A stretch of DNA of 44,013 bases from an uncultured Prevotellaceae bacterium (GCA_937877605.1 CALFJA010000060.1:1-44013), one strand, 5' to 3'; positions 10,209 to 19,104 are shown, counted from the first letter of the stretch. The notes: generated from the letters alone by a model not told the origin. Numbers and translations are program-made.

Positions 10209-10252
10209 GCAGTGGACTGTGGTTCCGGCTCTGACGGGCTGTTACACGATGA

Positions 10253-10867
10253 TTACTTGATTTGCTTGAGTGCCAGTTTAACCACTTGTTCGACGGGCAG
10301 GTCGGGCTGCTGGCTGAGGATGGCGGTAACGACCTTTGCCGTCGGTGCGGGTGAGAATCCAAGCATGGTGAGTGCGCTGACGGCTTCGTCGCGGATGCTG
10401 CCGTTGACCATCTGTGTGGGCTCGCCGCTGACATGCAGTTCGTCGGCGACACCGCTGGTCAGGATGCGGTCCTTCAGGTCAATGATGATGCGCTGTGCCG
10501 TCTTCAGGCCAATGCCTTTCACGGCCTTGAGCTGCCGTTCGTCGCCGGTGGCAATGACATTGCACAGGTCGGCAGGGGCAATGGACGACAGTATCATTCG
10601 CGCCGAGGAGCCGCCGACACCCGAAACGCTCTTCAACATTCGGTAGAGCTCGCGTTCCTGCTTGGTAAAGAAGCCGTAGAGTTCAAAGCCATCGTCGCGC
10701 CCACCGGCCGTGAGTTGCTCTTCGACGAAGAGTTTCACCTCCTTCTTCCCTTGAATCTGGGTAAAGGTGTTCAGCGAGATGTTGAGCAGATAGCCTATCC
10801 CGTTGGCTTCGACAACGGCAACGGCTGGGGTCAGTTCGGAAAGTTCTCCGCGGATGTATTCTAACAT
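10253..10867 (-). CDS. ruvA: Holliday junction branch migration protein RuvA
   Basis: RuvA binds four-way DNA junctions as a tetramer and loads the RuvB motor during recombination and repair. The 204 residues fit the family. Residues 1 to about 65 form the OB-fold domain, starting MLEYIRGEL. Two helix-hairpin-helix motifs follow: VSGVGGSSARMIL (about 81-93) and VKGIGLKTAQRII (about 116-128). The C-terminal domain III (about 155-204) contacts RuvB. It starts at the ATG complementary to 10865-10867 and is followed after 44 bases by sprA, so the two are probably co-transcribed although their functions are unrelated. I did not find a convincing TAnnTTTG box just upstream. Confidence 0.95.
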   Translation of the reverse strand: MLEYIRGELSELTPAVAVVEANGIGYLLNISLNTFTQIQGKKEVKLFVEEQLTAGGRDDGFELYGFFTKQERELYRMLKSVSGVGGSSARMILSSIAPADLCNVIATGDERQLKAVKGIGLKTAQRIIIDLKDRILTSGVADELHVSGEPTQMVNGSIRDEAVSALTMLGFSPAPTAKVVTAILSQQPDLPVEQVVKLALKQIK

Positions 10868-10994
10868 GATTGTCCTTTATTTATACAAATTCTAAAACGG
10901 CCTTACGCGGGAATTATTGTACACACGCGCAGGAATTTTTCCACAGCACCGCTTCCGTTTGCCGGCTGCAGAAACGGGAAACGGATTCGGAATT

Positions 10995-11317
10995 TGTAAA
11001 GTTTGTTTACCAATTTACGGAAGTGCATCCGTCACGAAAAAAAAGAGCGGAAATTGCACATTTTCCATGATGTCCCGACCTGGAAAACGGGCAGCCGTCA
11101 CACCTGTAAGATGCCTATACACAGAGGCTTGCATCCATCTTCGATTTTACCCCATTTCATCGGGAAAATAAATGAGGCTCAAACGCAGTCCGAACGGGGC
11201 TCAAACGGTGCGCGTTTGGGCCCCGATTGCAGTGCGTTTGGGCGGCAGTTGGAAAACAGGTGCAGCACAGTAGGACAACAAGCGACTGAAAATGTAAAGT
11301 TTTCTTACCAAATTCGC
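10995..11317. repeat. Pair of short direct repeats flanking the palindromic repeat
   Basis: The stretch beginning TGTAAAGTTTGTTTACC at 10995 recurs as TGTAAAGTTTTCTTACC at 11293, each followed by an AATT-containing tail. The first copy contains a small dyad, GTAAA...TTTAC. The span given runs from the first to the second copy. Confidence 0.5.
11174..11245. repeat. GC-rich palindromic intergenic repeat, copy 2
   Basis: Inverted arms GGGGCTCAAACG (11196-11207) and CGTTTGGGCCCC (11213-11224) with a 5-base loop and one mismatch. They are flanked by half-units GAGGCTCAAACG (11174-11185) and GTGCGTTTGGG (11232-11242). Same family as the copies near 1063, 20413 and 28959. Confidence 0.8.
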
Positions 11318-11383
11318 AAATCTTTCCAACAGCTTCCGAAGGACGAACGGAACACACTTCAAAACAAAAAACATGTTTTTTAT

Positions 11384-11414
11384 TTTGCCATGCACCATCT
11401 TTACCGTAATTTTG
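11384..11414 (+). promoter_or_regulatory. dxs promoter
   Basis: TTTG at 11384-11387, exactly 19 bases, then TAATTTTG at 11407-11414: a full match to the Bacteroidetes pattern TTTG-N19-TAnnTTTG. Transcription should begin near 11418-11422, only a few bases before the first possible dxs start codon. Confidence 0.7.
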
Positions 11415-11426
11415 TTGCACTAAAAA

Positions 11427-13346
11427 TTGAAAAATACCGTGGAACAAAATAAATTTCCCCTGCTATCGACCATTGAATACCCCAGCGACCTGCGCCGTCT
11501 GAAGCTGGAGCAGTTGCCGGAAGTCTGTGCCGAACTGCGCCAGAACATCATCGACGAGGTGTCGGTCAATCCCGGTCATTTTGCCTCCTCGCTCGGCGTG
11601 GTGGAACTGACCGTGGCTCTACACTATGTTTTCGACACTCCCAACGACAAGATTGTGTGGGATGTGGGCCATCAGGCCTATGGGCACAAGATACTGACGG
11701 GACGCCGGCAGCAGTTCCACACCAACCGCAAGTTGCACGGCATCAAGCCCTTCCCGTCGCCTGAGGAGAGCGAATACGACGCTTTCGTCTGCGGACACGC
11801 TTCCAACAGCATCTCGGCGGCACTGGGCATGGCGGTGGCTGAGGCCATACAACACCGGCAGCACGCCGGCAACTGCCACAAGGTGGTAGCCGTTATCGGC
11901 GACGGTGCCATGAGCGGTGGACTGGCTTTCGAGGGTATCAACAACGCCTCTTCATCCCACAACGACCTCCTCATCATCCTCAACGACAACGACATGTCCA
12001 TCGACCGCGCCGTGGGCGGCATGGAAAAATACCTCCTCAAGCTGAACACCGGCAGCACCTACAACAGCCTGCGCTACCGCCTGTCGCGCTGGTTCACGAA
12101 GAAAGGCATGCTCAACGACAATCGTCGCAACGGCATCATCCGGCTATCCAACGCCTTCAAGTCGGTCATCAGCCACCAGCAAAACATCTTCGAGGGAATG
12201 AACATCCGCTATTTCGGCCCCTTCGACGGGCACGATGTGGTGGAAATCGTACGGCTGCTGAAGCAGTTGAAAGACATGAAAGGCCCGAAGTTGCTCCATT
12301 TGCACACTGTCAAAGGCAAGGGCTACAAACCCGCCGAGGAGAGTGCCACCATCTGGCACGCCCCCGGAAAATTCAACAGCGAGACCGGCGAGCGCATCGT
12401 TGCCAATACGGTTGACAACCCACCGCGCTTCCAGGATGTCTTCGGCGAAACCCTGCTGGAACTTGCCCGACGGAATGAGAAAATTGTAGGAGTAACCCCT
12501 GCCATGCCCACCGGATGCTCCATGAACATCATGATGAAGGCAATGCCCGAACGGACATTCGACGTAGGGATTGCCGAAGGGCACGCCATCACCTTCTCCG
12601 CAGGCATGGCAAAGGAAGGCCTGCAACCCTTCTGCAACATCTACAGCGCCTTTGCCCAGCGCGCCTACGACAATATCATCCACGACACGGCCATGCTCAA
12701 CCTCCCCGTAGTCATCTGCCTGGACCGCGCCGGCATAGTGGGCGAGGACGGACCGACCCACCACGGTGCCTTCGACATGGCTGCACTGCGGCCCATCCCC
12801 AACCTTACCATCGCCTCGCCCATGGACGAACACGAGCTGCGCAACCTGATGTACACGGCCCAGTTGCCGGAAAAGGGCACTTTCGTCATTAGGTATCCGC
12901 GCGGAAAAGGCGTGCTCACCGACTGGCGCAACGACATGCAGGAAATCAGCGTGGGCACCGCACGCCAGCTCACCCACGGGCAACAGCTGGCAGTGCTCAC
13001 CATAGGCCCGATAGGAAACCTGGTGGAACAAGTCGTCAGGGAACAGCGGCTGGAACACGAGGTGGCCCATTTCGACATGCGTTTCCTCAAGCCGCTCGAC
13101 GAAGAAGCCCTGCTGCAAATCGGCCGGCAGTATGAAAAAATAATCACCGTCGAGGACGGCTGCCGCTCGGGAGGCTTCGGAAGCGCCGTGCTTGAATGGA
13201 TGAGCGACCACGGCTTCCAGCCACACATCATGCGCCTGGGACTTCCCGATGCATTCATCGAGCACGGAAAAGTGGACGAACTCTACCACATTGTCGGCAT
13301 AGACAAGGAAAGCATTGCCGCAAACATACAAGAACAACTGAAATAG
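11427..13346 (+). CDS. dxs: 1-deoxy-D-xylulose-5-phosphate synthase
   Basis: First enzyme of the MEP pathway: it condenses pyruvate and glyceraldehyde 3-phosphate to DXP using thiamine diphosphate, feeding isoprenoid and thiamine synthesis. The thiamine-diphosphate/Mg motif is GDG at residues 158-160 with NDN at 186-188. E384 in the DVGIAEGHA stretch corresponds to the catalytic Glu of the family, and the DRAGIVGEDGPTHHG segment follows. The length (639) is normal. The annotated start is a TTG at 11427, with an alternative GTG at 11439. Because the predicted transcription start is near 11420, the TTG would have almost no leader and the GTG may be the true start. It is the first gene of a compact plus-strand run with trkA, trkH and manA. 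Confidence 0.95.
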   Translation: MKNTVEQNKFPLLSTIEYPSDLRRLKLEQLPEVCAELRQNIIDEVSVNPGHFASSLGVVELTVALHYVFDTPNDKIVWDVGHQAYGHKILTGRRQQFHTNRKLHGIKPFPSPEESEYDAFVCGHASNSISAALGMAVAEAIQHRQHAGNCHKVVAVIGDGAMSGGLAFEGINNASSSHNDLLIILNDNDMSIDRAVGGMEKYLLKLNTGSTYNSLRYRLSRWFTKKGMLNDNRRNGIIRLSNAFKSVISHQQNIFEGMNIRYFGPFDGHDVVEIVRLLKQLKDMKGPKLLHLHTVKGKGYKPAEESATIWHAPGKFNSETGERIVANTVDNPPRFQDVFGETLLELARRNEKIVGVTPAMPTGCSMNIMMKAMPERTFDVGIAEGHAITFSAGMAKEGLQPFCNIYSAFAQRAYDNIIHDTAMLNLPVVICLDRAGIVGEDGPTHHGAFDMAALRPIPNLTIASPMDEHELRNLMYTAQLPEKGTFVIRYPRGKGVLTDWRNDMQEISVGTARQLTHGQQLAVLTIGPIGNLVEQVVREQRLEHEVAHFDMRFLKPLDEEALLQIGRQYEKIITVEDGCRSGGFGSAVLEWMSDHGFQPHIMRLGLPDAFIEHGKVDELYHIVGIDKESIAANIQEQLK

Positions 13347-13353
13347 ACAAGAT

Positions 13354-14697
13354 ATGAAAATCATCATCACAGGTACTTACGGCATCGGGACGCTGACCCG
13401 CCTGCTGGCAAGGAACGACAACGAAATCACCATCATAAACGACACGGAAAACGAGCGGATGGAAAAGATTGCCGGCGAATACGACATTCTGGCCATACAT
13501 GCCTCTCCCACCGACCGCCAGGCCATGAAAGAAGCCGGCGCGGGCAGCGCCGACCTGTTCATAGCCGTCACGCTGGACCAGAACCAGAACATCGTGGCCT
13601 GCGGCATAGCCAAGAATCTCGGTGCCAAGAAAACCGTGGCAAAGGTGGTCGACTACAAGTATGCCGACCCGAAAATGCAGCTGGCATTCGAACAGATGGG
13701 CGTCGATTCCACCATCTATCCCGAGGCCCTCGCCGCCAAGGATATCATCAGCGGCCTGAAGATGTCGTGGGTGCGGCAGCGCTGGGATGTCCACGACGGA
13801 GCACTGGTACTGCTCGGCATCAAGATCAGGGAAACCTGCAAAATCATGGACAAACCCCTCAAGGACATCAGCGGTCCCGAAGACCCCTACCATGTGGTGG
13901 CCATCAAGCGCGGCACCGAGACCCTCATCCCGGGCGGCAACGACCAACTGAAACTCTACGACCTGGCCTACTTCATGACCACCAAGAACTTCATACCCAC
14001 CATTCGCGAACTGGTGGGCAAGGAAGGATATGCCGACGTGAAGAATGTCATGGTCATGGGAGGCGGCTCCACGGCCGTAAGGGCCATACGGGAAATGCCT
14101 TCCTACATGGATGTCAAGCTCTTCGAGAAAAACGAACAACGCTGTGAGGACCTGCTCGACAAACTGGACCGCAGCAACCTTATGATTATCCACGGCGACG
14201 GAAGGGATGTGACCCTGCTGAAAGAGGAGAACATCGGCAACACGCAAGCCTTCGTGGCACTGACCGAAAACGACGAGACCAACATCCTGGCCTGTATCAT
14301 GGCAAAGCGACTGGGCGTAAGGAAAACCGTGGCAATGGTCGAAAACATCGACTACCTGACCATGGCCGAGAGCCTGGACATCGGTACCATCATCAACAAG
14401 AAGGCCATCACCGGCAGCCACATCTACCAGATGCTGCTCGAGGCCAATGTGCTCAATGTGCGCTTCCTGCTCACCGTCAACGCCGACATTGCCGAGTTCA
14501 TCCCGCAGGAAGGCTCGCGCATCACCCGGAAGCCCGTGAAGGAACTCAACCTGCCGCAAGGAGTGAACATCGGCGGACTGGTGCGCAACGGCGTCGGCAT
14601 GCTGGTTTCGGGCAATACGCAAATCGAAGCCGGCGACGAAGTGATGATGTTCTGCCATAACGGAGACATGAAGAAAATGGAAAAACTGTTTATGTAA
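13354..14697 (+). CDS. trkA: Trk potassium uptake regulatory protein TrkA
   Basis: A cytoplasmic nucleotide-binding gating subunit of the Trk/Ktr potassium transporter. The 447 residues comprise two RCK_N plus RCK_C repeats: a first Rossmann fold begins at residue 1 (MKIIITGTYGIG, a GxxGxG-type loop) and a second begins near residue 230 (VMVMGGGSTAVRAI). Each is followed by a smaller RCK_C domain. This tandem organisation is standard for TrkA (about 450 residues). The gene starts 7 bases after the dxs stop and ends 7 bases before trkH, so the three are very likely one operon. TrkA and TrkH work together at the inner membrane. Confidence 0.93.
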   Translation: MKIIITGTYGIGTLTRLLARNDNEITIINDTENERMEKIAGEYDILAIHASPTDRQAMKEAGAGSADLFIAVTLDQNQNIVACGIAKNLGAKKTVAKVVDYKYADPKMQLAFEQMGVDSTIYPEALAAKDIISGLKMSWVRQRWDVHDGALVLLGIKIRETCKIMDKPLKDISGPEDPYHVVAIKRGTETLIPGGNDQLKLYDLAYFMTTKNFIPTIRELVGKEGYADVKNVMVMGGGSTAVRAIREMPSYMDVKLFEKNEQRCEDLLDKLDRSNLMIIHGDGRDVTLLKEENIGNTQAFVALTENDETNILACIMAKRLGVRKTVAMVENIDYLTMAESLDIGTIINKKAITGSHIYQMLLEANVLNVRFLLTVNADIAEFIPQEGSRITRKPVKELNLPQGVNIGGLVRNGVGMLVSGNTQIEAGDEVMMFCHNGDMKKMEKLFM

Positions 14698-14704
14698 CCG
14701 CCCT

Positions 14705-16162
14705 ATGGTGAATTTCAAACTTATCAACAAGATTCTCGGCCAGTTGCTCTTCATCGAGGCGACCCTCATGCTGTGCTGCCTGATTATGTCGTTCTACTAC
14801 AAGGAAGACGACATCTTCGCTTTCGTCATCGCAATAGTGACGACCATACTGGGCGGCATCGTGTTCATGTACTTCGGCCGCGACGCCAACAACTCGCTCG
14901 GCCGCCGCGATGCCTATGTGCTGGTGTCGCTCACATGGCTCATCTTCTCACTTTTCGGCGCGCTCCCCTTCCTCATCAGCGGACAGATAACAAACTTCAC
15001 CAATGCCTATTTCGAGACCATCTCCGGATTCACCACCACGGGATGCTCCATCCTGGACGATGTGGAGAAACTGCCGCATGCCCTCCTCTTCTGGCGCACC
15101 ATGACCCAATGGATAGGCGGTCTGGGTATCGTCTTCTTCACCATAGCCATCCTCCCGATGTTCGGCAACGGCAATGTCAGGGTGTTCGCAGCCGAAGCCA
15201 CCGGCCCCATCCGTGCACGCATGCACCCCAGGCTCAGCACACAGGCCAAATGGATATGGAGCATCTACCTGCTGCTGACCGTCACCTGCGGACTGTGTTA
15301 CTACTTCGCAGGCATGCACTTCTTCGATGCCGTGAACTATGCGATGACCACCACGGCAACAGGCGGGTTCTCAACCCACAACGAAAGCACCGGCTATTTC
15401 CACAATCCGTGGATTGACTACACGGCCATCTTCTTCATGTTCTGCTCCGGCGTGAGCTTTACACTGTTCTACATGGTGGTGTTCAAGGGCAAGATCAAGC
15501 AGCTCTTCCGCAACGCCGAGTTCAAGTTCTACCTCGGAGCAGTGGCCGTTGCGACGCTCATCATCGCCGTCATTCTGTTCCATTCCAACGGATACGGCAT
15601 CCACGACGCCTTCCGCAAGTCGCTCTTCCAGGTGACCTCGTTCATGACCACCACGGGAATCTTCAACGACGATGCCGGAAAATGGCCGCACATCACCTGG
15701 GTGATACTCAGCGTCTGCATGTTCCTGGGAGCCTGCTCGGGCTCCACCAGCGGCGGTTTCAAGAGCATCCGCTCGGTGATGGCATTCTCCATTCTCCGCA
15801 ACGAGATAAAACGCATGATACATCCTCGCGCCGTGCTGCCTGTAAGGGTGAACGAAACGAATGTCCCCACCACGGCACAGGTGTCGCTCTTTGCCTTCTT
15901 GATGGCCTACTTACTGCTCTGCCTGTTCACCTACTTCGTCATGATCATAACAGGCGTGGACAGTACCAACAGCATCACCATTGCCATCAGTTGCGCCAGC
16001 AATGTGGGACCGACACTCGGACTGGAGATTGGGCCGACCATGTCGTGGGCCATTCTGCCTGATGTAGTGAAGTGGATGCTCTGCGGACTCATGCTGATGG
16101 GTCGTCTTGAGATATTCAGCATCGTCGTGCTTTTCACGCCGGCATTCTGGAAAAACAACTGA
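14705..16162 (+). CDS. trkH: Trk potassium uptake channel subunit TrkH
   Basis: The membrane-spanning K+ channel subunit of the Trk system, 485 residues, as expected for the family. The four pore-loop repeats are visible: TTTGCS near residues 110-115, ATGGFSTHN near 216-224, TTTGIFND near 315-322, and SNVGPTLG near 431-438. These carry the selectivity-filter glycines. Long hydrophobic helices separate them. It follows trkA by 7 bases. Its stop lies 28 bases before manA. Confidence 0.93.
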   Translation: MVNFKLINKILGQLLFIEATLMLCCLIMSFYYKEDDIFAFVIAIVTTILGGIVFMYFGRDANNSLGRRDAYVLVSLTWLIFSLFGALPFLISGQITNFTNAYFETISGFTTTGCSILDDVEKLPHALLFWRTMTQWIGGLGIVFFTIAILPMFGNGNVRVFAAEATGPIRARMHPRLSTQAKWIWSIYLLLTVTCGLCYYFAGMHFFDAVNYAMTTTATGGFSTHNESTGYFHNPWIDYTAIFFMFCSGVSFTLFYMVVFKGKIKQLFRNAEFKFYLGAVAVATLIIAVILFHSNGYGIHDAFRKSLFQVTSFMTTTGIFNDDAGKWPHITWVILSVCMFLGACSGSTSGGFKSIRSVMAFSILRNEIKRMIHPRAVLPVRVNETNVPTTAQVSLFAFLMAYLLLCLFTYFVMIITGVDSTNSITIAISCASNVGPTLGLEIGPTMSWAILPDVVKWMLCGLMLMGRLEIFSIVVLFTPAFWKNN

Positions 16163-16190
16163 TTCTAACTTTATAAATAATACTTTCATC

Positions 16191-17150
16191 ATGTTCATCA
16201 AGTTCCGTCCTCTCCTGAAACAAACTCTCTGGGGAGGCGATAAAATCATACCGTTCAAGCAGTTGGACACTACGCTCGACCATGTCGGCGAGAGTTGGGA
16301 AATAAGTGGCGTGCCGGGCAACGAGACCATCGTGGCAGAAGAACCGCTGAAAGGACTTTCGCTGAATCAGGCCGTGGCACAGTTGCGGGAGAAACTCGTG
16401 GGAAAGGACAATTACCGCCGGTTCGGCAACGAATTTCCGCTGCTCATCAAGTTCATCGATGCTTGCCAGGACCTGTCCATACAGGTGCATCCCACCGATG
16501 AAATCGCAGAAAAACAGGGCAAGGAACGCGGCAAAACCGAGATGTGGTACGCCTTGAAGTCGGACCAAGACGCCCACCTCATGGCCGGACTCAGGCAGCA
16601 ACTCACCCCTGAGACCTATGCCCGGATGGTGGAGAACGACACCATCACCGATGCCATCGCCCGGTATCCCGTAAAGGAAGGCGATGTATTCTTCCTGCCG
16701 GCAGGCCGCATCCATGCCATCGGTGCCGGCTGTTTCGTGGCGGAAATACAGCAAACCAGCGATGTCACCTACCGCATTTACGATTTCAAGCGCAAGGACA
16801 AGGACGGCAACTACCGCGAACTGCATACGCAGCAGGCTGCCGAGTGCATCAACTTTGAGGTACTTCCCGACTACCGTACCTACTATGAACGGAAGCAGAA
16901 CGAGGGAGTTCTCCTGGTGGACTGCCCCTACTTCACCACCGCACTCTACGAACTGGACGAGCCGATGACCCTCGACTACAGCGAACTCGATGCCTTCGTG
17001 ATACTCATCGGCGTGGGAGGCGATGGCCGAATCACCGACGATGAGGGAAACAGCACCACCCTGCGCACCGGTGAGACCGTGCTGCTGCCGGCCACGACGC
17101 GGACCGTCCGCACTGAAGGCTGCGTGAAGTTCCTCGAAACCTATGTCTGA
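16191..17150 (+). CDS. manA: Mannose-6-phosphate isomerase, type I
   Basis: A zinc enzyme that interconverts mannose 6-phosphate and fructose 6-phosphate, linking glycolysis to GDP-mannose and mannose use. Zinc ligands of the cupin fold can be placed at Q98 and H100 (QVHPTDE), E117 (GKTEMWY) and H175 (GRIHAIGAG). The 319 residues match the short form found in Bacteroidetes and Bacillus. I chose the ATG at 16191 (MFIKFRPLLK), since an upstream extension in frame would overlap trkH and lacks conservation. It is probably co-transcribed with dxs-trkA-trkH and ends at a hairpin terminator. Confidence 0.92.
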   Translation: MFIKFRPLLKQTLWGGDKIIPFKQLDTTLDHVGESWEISGVPGNETIVAEEPLKGLSLNQAVAQLREKLVGKDNYRRFGNEFPLLIKFIDACQDLSIQVHPTDEIAEKQGKERGKTEMWYALKSDQDAHLMAGLRQQLTPETYARMVENDTITDAIARYPVKEGDVFFLPAGRIHAIGAGCFVAEIQQTSDVTYRIYDFKRKDKDGNYRELHTQQAAECINFEVLPDYRTYYERKQNEGVLLVDCPYFTTALYELDEPMTLDYSELDAFVILIGVGGDGRITDDEGNSTTLRTGETVLLPATTRTVRTEGCVKFLETYV

Positions 17151-17181
17151 ACGCCACTGAAAATACGGCTACAACACGGAA

Positions 17182-17215
17182 AAAGCGGGCTTTCCCCTCA
17201 GGGAAGGTCCGCTTT
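17182..17215. terminator. Terminator between convergent manA and the DUF4435 gene
   Basis: Arms AAAGCGGGCTTTCCC (17182-17196) and GGGAAGGTCCGCTTT (17201-17215), 15 bases with two mismatches and a 4-base loop. T/A-rich sequence on both sides suits use in either direction. Confidence 0.75.
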
Positions 17216-17244
17216 CCTATTATTATATAATGGTTAAGAATTCG

Positions 17245-18279
17245 CTATGAAAGCTGCTCTGTCGTGGGAGCCGTGCCCAAGTCCTGCACAGGGAAGAGCC
17301 GCGCCACATCGGCGAGAATCATGCGGTATTGTTCCGAGACAACGAAACCCACATTCTTCTTCAGCAGCAGCGAGATGTTCTCCACGCTGTGGTTGTAGCA
17401 CTGCAGCTCGTTTCTGCGTTGCACGGCGTGCCTGCTCTGCTGCACAATCTCGTTCTGGCGCAGGCGCACCAGGTGGTCGCACACCTTTCGGAGCATGGGC
17501 AGCACCACCTTGTCGAAGAGGTGGTGACCCTGTATGTACATGTAACAGTTGTCGGCACGGACACCCAGTTGCTTCATCTCTTCCTTGGTCTGCAGGTACG
17601 ACTGCCGTGCCTCGGGGTGCTCTTGCTGCAGTTGCCGCACCTTCCGGTCGACCTTCCGGCGCAGACGGTGCAGCATTTCGTCGGCGGCACCCAGTTTGAA
17701 ATTGCCCATCTCTATGACGCGCAGGAAGTCAGTAATAGAGAATTTCGTATAAAGTCCGTTCCTGTAGTGCCAGATGTTCCAGACGAAGAGGGGGAATACC
17801 GCCTTGGAAAATTCCACGAGGAACTGGTTCATGTCGAACACATGACTGTCGTTGAGGGTGACCGCCACGCACACATCGTGCAGGCTGGGGCCGTAGCACA
17901 CCATGTTGTCTATGGCGTAGGCGTAGGTGTGCAGGATGTAGGGATTCCGCAGCATGGTCTGCGACGACTGCGTACGGCCTTGCAGCAGATAGTCGTAGTC
18001 GGCGTCGACGCAGGCCAGCATGCCCTCACCCACATGGTCGGTGAGCAGTTTCATGATGACGGCTTTCTTGCCCCGTTCCAGCCGGTTGAGCTTGTCGGGG
18101 AGCATCACCTCGAAATAGCGTTCCCTGTTTTCAAACTGCCCGAGCACCATCCGCCAGAAAAACACATCATCGTAGCTTTCCACATAGGCGACGATGCGCT
18201 TGCGGGCCTTGCGCGATGTAAGGCTGTTGGCGGCCTCGACATAGCGGCTGCCGATGTTGTCTATCAGGCGCTTGCTCAT
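17245..18279 (-). CDS. DUF4435 protein with TOPRIM-like acidic motifs (possible nuclease effector)
   Basis: A 344-residue protein that I place in the DUF4435 family. The pattern resembles a TOPRIM fold: a strand ending in an acidic residue (AYVES, E34) and a second strand ending in a D-x-D(-x-D) motif (CVDADYD, D92, D94, D96), preceded by a basic region (RKARKR, 23-28). In the PARIS anti-phage system a DUF4435 protein (AriB) is the TOPRIM nuclease held inactive by an ATPase partner (AriA). Here the gene begins 9 bases after the stop of a compact ABC/SMC-type ATPase, the same domain pairing. Defence function is inference: Bacteroidales chromosomes also carry such pairs in stable locations, and a housekeeping DNA-maintenance role is possible. 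Confidence 0.75.
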   Translation of the reverse strand: MSKRLIDNIGSRYVEAANSLTSRKARKRIVAYVESYDDVFFWRMVLGQFENRERYFEVMLPDKLNRLERGKKAVIMKLLTDHVGEGMLACVDADYDYLLQGRTQSSQTMLRNPYILHTYAYAIDNMVCYGPSLHDVCVAVTLNDSHVFDMNQFLVEFSKAVFPLFVWNIWHYRNGLYTKFSITDFLRVIEMGNFKLGAADEMLHRLRRKVDRKVRQLQQEHPEARQSYLQTKEEMKQLGVRADNCYMYIQGHHLFDKVVLPMLRKVCDHLVRLRQNEIVQQSRHAVQRRNELQCYNHSVENISLLLKKNVGFVVSEQYRMILADVARLFPVQDLGTAPTTEQLS

Positions 18280-18288
18280 GATGAGGGG

Positions 18289-19104
18289 CTATACGGTGAT
18301 ATCGCTTACTTCCGTCACGCTGCCAACCCATCCGTTCATTACCACGGCCGGCGAGTGCGTGGTCAGGATAATCTGCACATTGGGGTTGAGCTTGAGTATC
18401 AGGTCGATGAGTTGTTTCTGCCATTCCACATGGAGGCTTACCTCAGGTTCGTCCATGAAGAGCACATACGGCTGCAGGTCTTCCACGAGCACGGTGAGCA
18501 GGATGATGAGCATCTGCTTTTCGCCGCTGGAAAGTTGGTACGGGAGCAAGGTCTCGCCCATCTGCAGGAAGCGGATTTCGTTCTCCGTCCGGACAATGGT
18601 CTTGCCCGTATCGGCAAAGAGCTGGTCGACAATGTCCTGGAAAAGGGTCTTCTGTGCACTTATTTCCTGTGCCTGCCGGGCGGCGTCCGGTGCACCGCCT
18701 TGGAGGGTCTGAATGATGCGGTTGCCCACATTCACCTGATAGTCCAAGTACTTCCGCTGCAGTTGGAAGAGCTGCCAGTCGAGCTCGGTGGCCAGGCTGA
18801 TGTCCATTTTCGAGAGGATGTCGTGGTTCAGCAGGGGGCGGTCGAACGAGCGGATGATGTCGTAGCGGAGATGGGTGGCGTCGGCCGGCGTGACGGTCAG
18901 GTGCACGCCCTTGAGCTGATGGTCGGTGATGTTTCCGCCCTGGATGAGTCCCTTCACCACCTTGTTGATGATGGTGGACTTACCCACGCCGTTCACGCCG
19001 CTGAGGATGTTCACACGGCGGTCGAGGTTCCAGACTATGTGATGACGCCCGCTCCACAGCGAGTCTATCTCTATACGCGCAATGCTGTCGGCAAATTTCT
19101 GCAT
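18289..19104 (-). CDS. AAA/ABC-type ATPase paired with DUF4435 protein
   Basis: A 271-residue soluble ATPase of the ABC/SMC/RecF-like type. Seen in order: Walker A GVNGVGKST (36-44), an ABC signature LSSGEKQ (191-197), Walker B LFMDEPE (215-221) with the D-loop SLH, and the switch histidine THS (249-251). The region between Walker A and the signature (about 60-185) is short and partly helical, with no long SMC coiled coil and no fused TOPRIM domain, unlike OLD nucleases. Its neighbour supplies the TOPRIM-like domain. AriA of PARIS is, from memory, considerably longer, so this would be a minimal relative at most. It has its own Bacteroidetes-type promoter and heads a two-gene operon. Confidence 0.85.
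   Translation of the reverse strand: MQKFADSIARIEIDSLWSGRHHIVWNLDRRVNILSGVNGVGKSTIINKVVKGLIQGGNITDHQLKGVHLTVTPADATHLRYDIIRSFDRPLLNHDILSKMDISLATELDWQLFQLQRKYLDYQVNVGNRIIQTLQGGAPDAARQAQEISAQKTLFQDIVDQLFADTGKTIVRTENEIRFLQMGETLLPYQLSSGEKQMLIILLTVLVEDLQPYVLFMDEPEVSLHVEWQKQLIDLILKLNPNVQIILTTHSPAVVMNGWVGSVTEVSDITV

Larger units (their letters stand above)
10868..11426. other. Divergent intergenic region between ruvA and dxs
   Basis: About 560 bases without a credible gene. It contains palindromic repeat copy 2 (11174-11245), two near-identical TGTAAAGTTT-type direct repeats on either side of it (10995-11019 and 11293-11317), and the dxs promoter (11384-11414). The frames 11003-11452 and 11157-11447 cross the repeat and resemble no protein I know. 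Confidence 0.6.

Noticed and set aside
9159..10646. 495-codon frame opposite sprA and ruvA
   Set aside because: Shadow of two well-supported genes; no start signal or domain.
11003..11452. 149-codon plus-strand frame upstream of dxs, and 11157-11447 on the other strand
   Set aside because: Both cross repeat copy 2 and the dxs promoter; no family resemblance.
16107..16190. 28-codon upstream extension of manA
   Set aside because: It lies inside the 3' end of trkH; the conserved protein starts at MFIKFRP (16191).
17245..19104. OLD-family nuclease as the identity of the ATPase
   Set aside because: The ATPase has no fused TOPRIM domain; the acidic motifs lie in the separate downstream protein.
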